Of a stretch of DNA of 7,348 nucleotides, positions 4,132-7,348 are shown one piece after another. The stretch is from an uncultured Treponema sp. (GTDB taxonomy: Bacteria; Spirochaetota; Spirochaetia; Treponematales; Treponemataceae): the NCBI GenBank assembly GCA_938045195.1, contig CALINC010000063.1, positions 1-7,348 on the forward strand, read 5' to 3'. Position 1 is the stretch's first letter. Each line of letters starts with the position of its first letter. The notes below the pieces were generated by a model, which searched no databases, was not told where the DNA came from, and worked only from the letters and a program-made list of their open reading frames with translations. Position numbers and translations under genes: made by a program.

Positions 4132-5406
4132 TTAGTTAAATCCCTGTTTTTTCCATTCGGCGTAGCGTTCTTCTATCGACGAAATCTTTTTTGTTCCTCT
4201 TGCTGCAAGGACTTCTTTTATGTACGGGATTATTACGCGCTGTTTTGTCATTTCCCATCTGAGCGGCTTTTTTTCGTAGACTTGAAAGTTTTCCGCCTGC
4301 GGGATGTTTGAAAGCAGGGAGGTGTAATATACGGGAAGTATGCGCTCTGTAACTTCTCTTATCGAGGAAAATCCGTTTGCGATTCCGAATCTGTTTATAT
4401 CAAGGTTCATCGTGAACTTTCTTTCCAAAAGCGCCTGCTGAGTTTGCACGTTGTAGAACCATGAAATGAATTCCACCGCGCCGTAGTGGTTCTTTGCCTT
4501 TTTAGGGATTCCGAGCATTACCATGGAATCTTCCACAGGAATGCGTTTTTGATTTTCAAGCCATCTGTAGTCTATGAGCGAAAGCTGACCCTTGGGGAAC
4601 CTGAAAAGTCTGTCGCTTGTTGTGTATGCAAAAAGTGCTTTTCCTTGTGTTACTTTTTTGTCGTCCGTGGTTGAAAGGTATTTGTAAACAAAGTCGCGCT
4701 CCGTTTGTGAAGAACCGTTTATGCTCGTTATCCATTCGTCAAGAAATCCTATGGAATCTTTGAGCGCATCCGGATTCCATGAAAATGAGTTTCCCTTTGT
4801 TTCTTTGTAGCCAGCTCCTTGGATTTTTGTTACAAGATAAAGGAATCTGTCGCTTGATTCGGGGGCAAATCCCATGCGGCTGAAAGTTCCGTTTGAGTTC
4901 TTTTTGTTGAACGCCTCTCCGGATTTTTTTATCTGCTCAAGATTTATTGTGTAGCTGTCTTCGACCAGTTCCGTGTTTTCCGCAGAAAAAATCATTGCAG
5001 GAAGATTAAAACTTACCGGAAGAAGATATTGCCGTTTTCCCATCTTACCTGCTTGAAGCAGAATCCTGTAAAAATCCTGCGACGATATGAATTTCCGCTC
5101 AAAAAGATAGTCCAAGGGCTCAAAGTAATGCTTTGTGTGTTCGTTTACAAGCCACGAGCCTATTACAAGGTCGGGATGCGGCTCCTGATTTGTGGCGGGA
5201 AGCGAGGACGAAGGATTTTCTTTGTAGACCAGAAGTGCCTTGTCCTCGTGGGTTTTGTTGAAAAGCTCGATGTAAGGCGCGAACTCGCTGTTGTCCGTCC
5301 ATACAACGATTCTTTTTTCGCCCTGATTTTTGCATCCTGCGGATATTGCAGCAAGAACTGAAAGTGCGGAACAAAAAACGAGCGAAAAGAGAGATTTTCT
5401 AGCCAC
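4132..5406 (-). CDS. Extracellular solute-binding lipoprotein (ABC-type, family 1-like)
   Basis: This is a 424-residue predicted lipoprotein. The start codon is GTG (5406-5404), preceded by GAGG nine bases upstream. Residues 1-24 form a signal peptide (MARKSLFSLVFCSALSVLAA) ending in ISAGC with Cys25 as the lipidation site. The mature part has the layout of sugar- or peptide-type binding proteins: the opening strand KRIVVWTDNSEFAPYIELFN (31-50), PDLVIGSW (78-85), the hinge-like LLPVSFNLPAMIFS (128-141), and a C-terminal lobe with GAVEFISWFYNVQTQQALLE. Such proteins capture a ligand in the periplasm and deliver it to an ABC permease. No permease genes are in the window and the ligand cannot be told. 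The first eight bases overlap the end of the aminotransferase gene, so translation is probably coupled. The stop is TAA. Confidence 0.88.
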   Translation of the reverse strand: MARKSLFSLVFCSALSVLAAISAGCKNQGEKRIVVWTDNSEFAPYIELFNKTHEDKALLVYKENPSSSLPATNQEPHPDLVIGSWLVNEHTKHYFEPLDYLFERKFISSQDFYRILLQAGKMGKRQYLLPVSFNLPAMIFSAENTELVEDSYTINLEQIKKSGEAFNKKNSNGTFSRMGFAPESSDRFLYLVTKIQGAGYKETKGNSFSWNPDALKDSIGFLDEWITSINGSSQTERDFVYKYLSTTDDKKVTQGKALFAYTTSDRLFRFPKGQLSLIDYRWLENQKRIPVEDSMVMLGIPKKAKNHYGAVEFISWFYNVQTQQALLERKFTMNLDINRFGIANGFSSIREVTERILPVYYTSLLSNIPQAENFQVYEKKPLRWEMTKQRVIIPYIKEVLAARGTKKISSIEERYAEWKKQGFN

Positions 5407-6697
5407 GCTTAAGTTCCTCGCCGGCTTTGTAGATTTTTGAGTACACCAAATCGATTTTGTCCTCTTCTATGCTTGAAAACGCCACTCTCAGCGTGGATTC
5501 GTCTATCTGAATCGTTCCGATTCCGTCTTCTTTCAAAAGTTTCACCCTCAGCTCTTCGGCGTTTATGCCTTTCATCAAAAAGCTCATAAAATATCCGGAA
5601 TTGAACGGAAGCGGCTCTATCGCATCGGATTTGTGGGAATCTACAAACGCTCTTACTTTTTTGTACCTTGATTCAAGCACGGATTTGAGCGCCTTTTTTT
5701 CAGCCGGGTTTTCTTTTTCGCCAAAGGATTTTAGGAGCATTGTCTGGCTGGGTGTTGCCGAGCACGAAACTGAAGAGCGGATTACGCCCATCAGTTTTTT
5801 TACCAAAGCTTCGTATTGCGCGTCGGTAAAGCCTTTGCATCCGAATGTCAAAAATCCGCATCTTAATCCCCATGCGAAGTCTTCCTTTGTGGGACCGTCC
5901 GCCTTTACCGCAAGGATGTTTTCGTGCAGGTTTGCAATGTGCGCAAAGAGCGACTGCGGCTCTATTTCTTTTTCGTAGTTCAGCCCGAAATATGCGTCGT
6001 CGATTATGGCAAGGACTTTTTTTCCGCCGTTCGCCACGCTTTCAAGGATTCTGCATATTTCGTCAGCTTCTTTTGTAGTTGGGCTGTAGCCGGAAGGGTT
6101 CTGCGGAAAATTCAATATCAGCCTTACAGAACCGTATTTTTCAGCCTCGGCTTTTATTGCTTCTTCCATGCCCGAAATGTTGAACTTTCCGTCTTTGAAC
6201 ATTTGGAACTGATGGAATTCCGCACCTCTTCTGGATTCCGCTATAAGAACGTAATTGTCCCAGCTCGGATTCGGGGCAAGGAGCGGTTTTTGTTCATCAA
6301 CGAACAAATCCATGGCGTATGAAAGTCCTGCGGTTATGCCCGGAACTACAGCGGGAAGCGAAGTTTTCTTTTCCGCAAGAAGAGGGTTTTTCTTTACCTG
6401 CAGTTCGTGCCAAGCGCTTCTTATTTCAGGAAGCCCTGCCGTAGGAGCATAGGCTGCCAGTTCCCTTTCGGAAAATTCGGGCATCCATTTTTTTACTGAC
6501 GGAAGAACGGCAGGTTTTCCGCCGATTACAGTGATTCCTATCGTGCCGTTTGCCGTGTAGGCATCTTTTTTTGCCTCTCCGCCTTGGGCAATAATTCCTT
6601 TCGGAAAATAGATTCGTCTTCCTAACTCGGAGAACAGAGCCTCTGCGGATGTGCCTTTAAGGGCATCGTTTAATTCTTGTGCTAATGGGTTTAACAT
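5399..6697 (-). CDS. PLP-dependent class I/II aminotransferase
   Basis: This is a 432-residue cytosolic fold-type I enzyme, expected to move an amino group between an amino acid and a 2-oxo acid. Visible motifs: the cofactor-binding loop NFPQNPSGYSPT (196-207), the Asp/Tyr pair in IDDAYFGL (232-239), the likely Schiff-base Lys271 in DGPTKEDFAWGLRCGF with Gly-Leu-Arg at 278-280, and Arg404 in TLRVAFS as the probable substrate carboxylate contact. The start is ATG 6697-6695 (MLNPLAQELNDALKG). The open frame extends further upstream, but that part runs through the promoter and into the divergent gene, has no family similarity and is rejected. No ribosome site precedes the start, while a promoter ends ten bases before it, so the message is probably leaderless. 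The substrate is not identifiable. The solute-binding lipoprotein gene follows with an 8-base overlap, so the two may form one operon. Confidence 0.92.
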   Translation of the reverse strand: MLNPLAQELNDALKGTSAEALFSELGRRIYFPKGIIAQGGEAKKDAYTANGTIGITVIGGKPAVLPSVKKWMPEFSERELAAYAPTAGLPEIRSAWHELQVKKNPLLAEKKTSLPAVVPGITAGLSYAMDLFVDEQKPLLAPNPSWDNYVLIAESRRGAEFHQFQMFKDGKFNISGMEEAIKAEAEKYGSVRLILNFPQNPSGYSPTTKEADEICRILESVANGGKKVLAIIDDAYFGLNYEKEIEPQSLFAHIANLHENILAVKADGPTKEDFAWGLRCGFLTFGCKGFTDAQYEALVKKLMGVIRSSVSCSATPSQTMLLKSFGEKENPAEKKALKSVLESRYKKVRAFVDSHKSDAIEPLPFNSGYFMSFLMKGINAEELRVKLLKEDGIGTIQIDESTLRVAFSSIEEDKIDLVYSKIYKAGEELKRG

Positions 6698-6707
6698 GAT
6701 AAATTGG

Positions 6708-6736
6708 ATTATTCTGAATTGACTTTTTAAAGTCAA
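6708..6736 (-). promoter_or_regulatory. Near-leaderless promoter of the aminotransferase gene with overlapping palindrome
   Basis: On the minus strand TTGACT (6736-6731), 17 bases and AATAAT (6713-6708) form a good sigma70-type promoter. Only ten bases separate the -10 box from the ATG, which places the start of transcription three or four bases from the start codon. The -35 box is one arm of a perfect palindrome, TTGACTTT and AAAGTCAA around two bases (6719-6736). That is a plausible operator for a dimeric regulator, and it lies in the 87-base gap between the two divergent genes. Confidence 0.65.
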
Positions 6737-6784
6737 TGAATTCCGTGATAAATGTGCATAAATATACAGAAATAAGGCAAAAAT

Positions 6785-7348
6785 ATGAAAGAAAATCGCA
6801 TAAGTGAATTTGATTTGGAAGAATGCCGCAAAATGGCTGAAGAATGCCGTAAAGAGGCGGCAAAAAGACTTGTTGCGCAGGAATCCTTGGTGAACGGAAT
6901 CCTGATTGCGTTTATTGCAGGCGGACACGTGCTTCTTGAAGGCGTTCCGGGGCTTGCAAAAACGCTTGCCGTAAAAACGTTTGCGGAGATTTCCGGGCTT
7001 GATTTTAAAAGAATACAATTTACGCCCGACCTTTTGCCCGCGGATTTAAGCGGAACTTTGATTTATGAGCAGGCAAAGGGAACTTTCAGCGTGCGAAAAG
7101 GCCCTGTTTTTTCGAACGTTGTTCTTGCAGACGAGATAAACCGTTCGCCTGCAAAAGTTCAGTCGGCAATGCTTGAAGCTATGGAAGAAAATCAGGTTAC
7201 GATAGGAGAGGAATCTTATCCTTTGCCGGAACCTTTTTTTGTCCTTGCAACGCAAAATCCAATCGAGCAGGAATGAACGTACAATCTTCCCGAGGCGGAA
7301 CTCGACAGGTTTCTTCTGAAACTGAATCTTTCGTATCCGAGTGCCGAA
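6785..7348 (+). pseudogene. MoxR family AAA+ ATPase interrupted by an in-frame TGA; runs off right edge
   Basis: The start ATG at 6785 has AAGG (6774-6777) seven bases upstream. The frame encodes 163 residues of a MoxR ATPase: Walker A GVPGLAKT (53-60), FTPDLLPADLSGT (79-91), Walker B VVLADEINRSPAK (112-124), the MoxR helix QSAMLEAMEE (126-135), and sensor 1 ATQNPIEQE (155-163). TGA at 7274-7276 then stops it. The same frame continues to the window edge as TYNLPEAELDRFLLKLNLSY, the expected next segment. The family reads ATQNPIEQEGTY...LPEAELDRF, so the TGA replaces a conserved Gly and one G-to-T change (GGA to TGA) explains it. The truncated product would lack the rest of the AAA+ core and the lid with sensor 2. 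MoxR ATPases usually act as chaperones with von Willebrand factor A proteins encoded downstream, which here would lie beyond the edge. A sequencing error is an alternative to a real mutation. Confidence 0.88.

Noticed and set aside
6698..7018. N-terminal extension of the aminotransferase
   Set aside because: The frame is open, but it would cross the promoter and the divergent MoxR gene. The sequence does not resemble the family, and MLNPLAQEL at 6697 is the natural start.
7274..7276. Genetic code in which TGA encodes glycine
   Set aside because: The aminotransferase, binding protein and LRR genes contain no in-frame TGA, and yjdF ends on TGA exactly where the family ends. One site does not support recoding.
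7274..7320. Selenocysteine insertion at the MoxR TGA
   Set aside because: The position is a conserved glycine, not a redox cysteine, and no convincing stem-loop follows at the required distance.

Overview
The window looks like chromosomal DNA of a Treponema-type spirochete. The support is a leucine-rich-repeat lipoprotein and a solute-binding lipoprotein with short Cys-ending lipoboxes, and an aminotransferase and a MoxR ATPase with the expected family motifs. This is an inference from protein style, since no rRNA or other marker is present. The right part (about 4132-7348) is tightly packed and core-like. The left part (1-4131) is accessory, with few genes, many palindromes and signs of horizontal transfer.

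Left edge, minus strand: a yjdF gene (362-778) sits behind a structured leader (807-921) that matches a yjdF-type riboswitch in position and architecture. Downstream of it is the N-terminus of a radical SAM protein (236 to beyond base 1) of the kind found as mobile radical SAM pairs. Together they look like an imported module of Firmicutes type.

Middle, 979-2332 and 3425-4131: there is no convincing gene. Instead there is a family of modular palindromic repeats. The full form has an inverted repeat (GGACGGACAT, a 32-base loop, ATGTCCGTCC), then a CAAG...CTTG hairpin of variable stem, then an anchor GATGGGTTATRC, then a GTTTTC/GAAAAC hairpin, then a GGCGGCGG/CCGCCGCC hairpin with a conserved loop. 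Stem arms differ between copies but stay complementary. Copies flank the LRR lipoprotein gene (2333-3424) in direct orientation. One copy downstream of it holds a ten-unit, exactly 23-bp tandem array of hairpins (3677-3906). Upstream of the LRR gene a strong sigma70-like promoter (2039-2066) abuts a (CGTT)13.5 microsatellite (2067-2120), a possible phase-variation switch.

Right part: an aminotransferase (5399-6697) and a solute-binding lipoprotein (4132-5406) form a translationally coupled minus-strand pair, read from a near-leaderless promoter that contains a perfect palindrome. Diverging from it is a MoxR AAA+ ATPase (6785 to beyond the right edge), interrupted by an in-frame TGA where the family has a conserved glycine.
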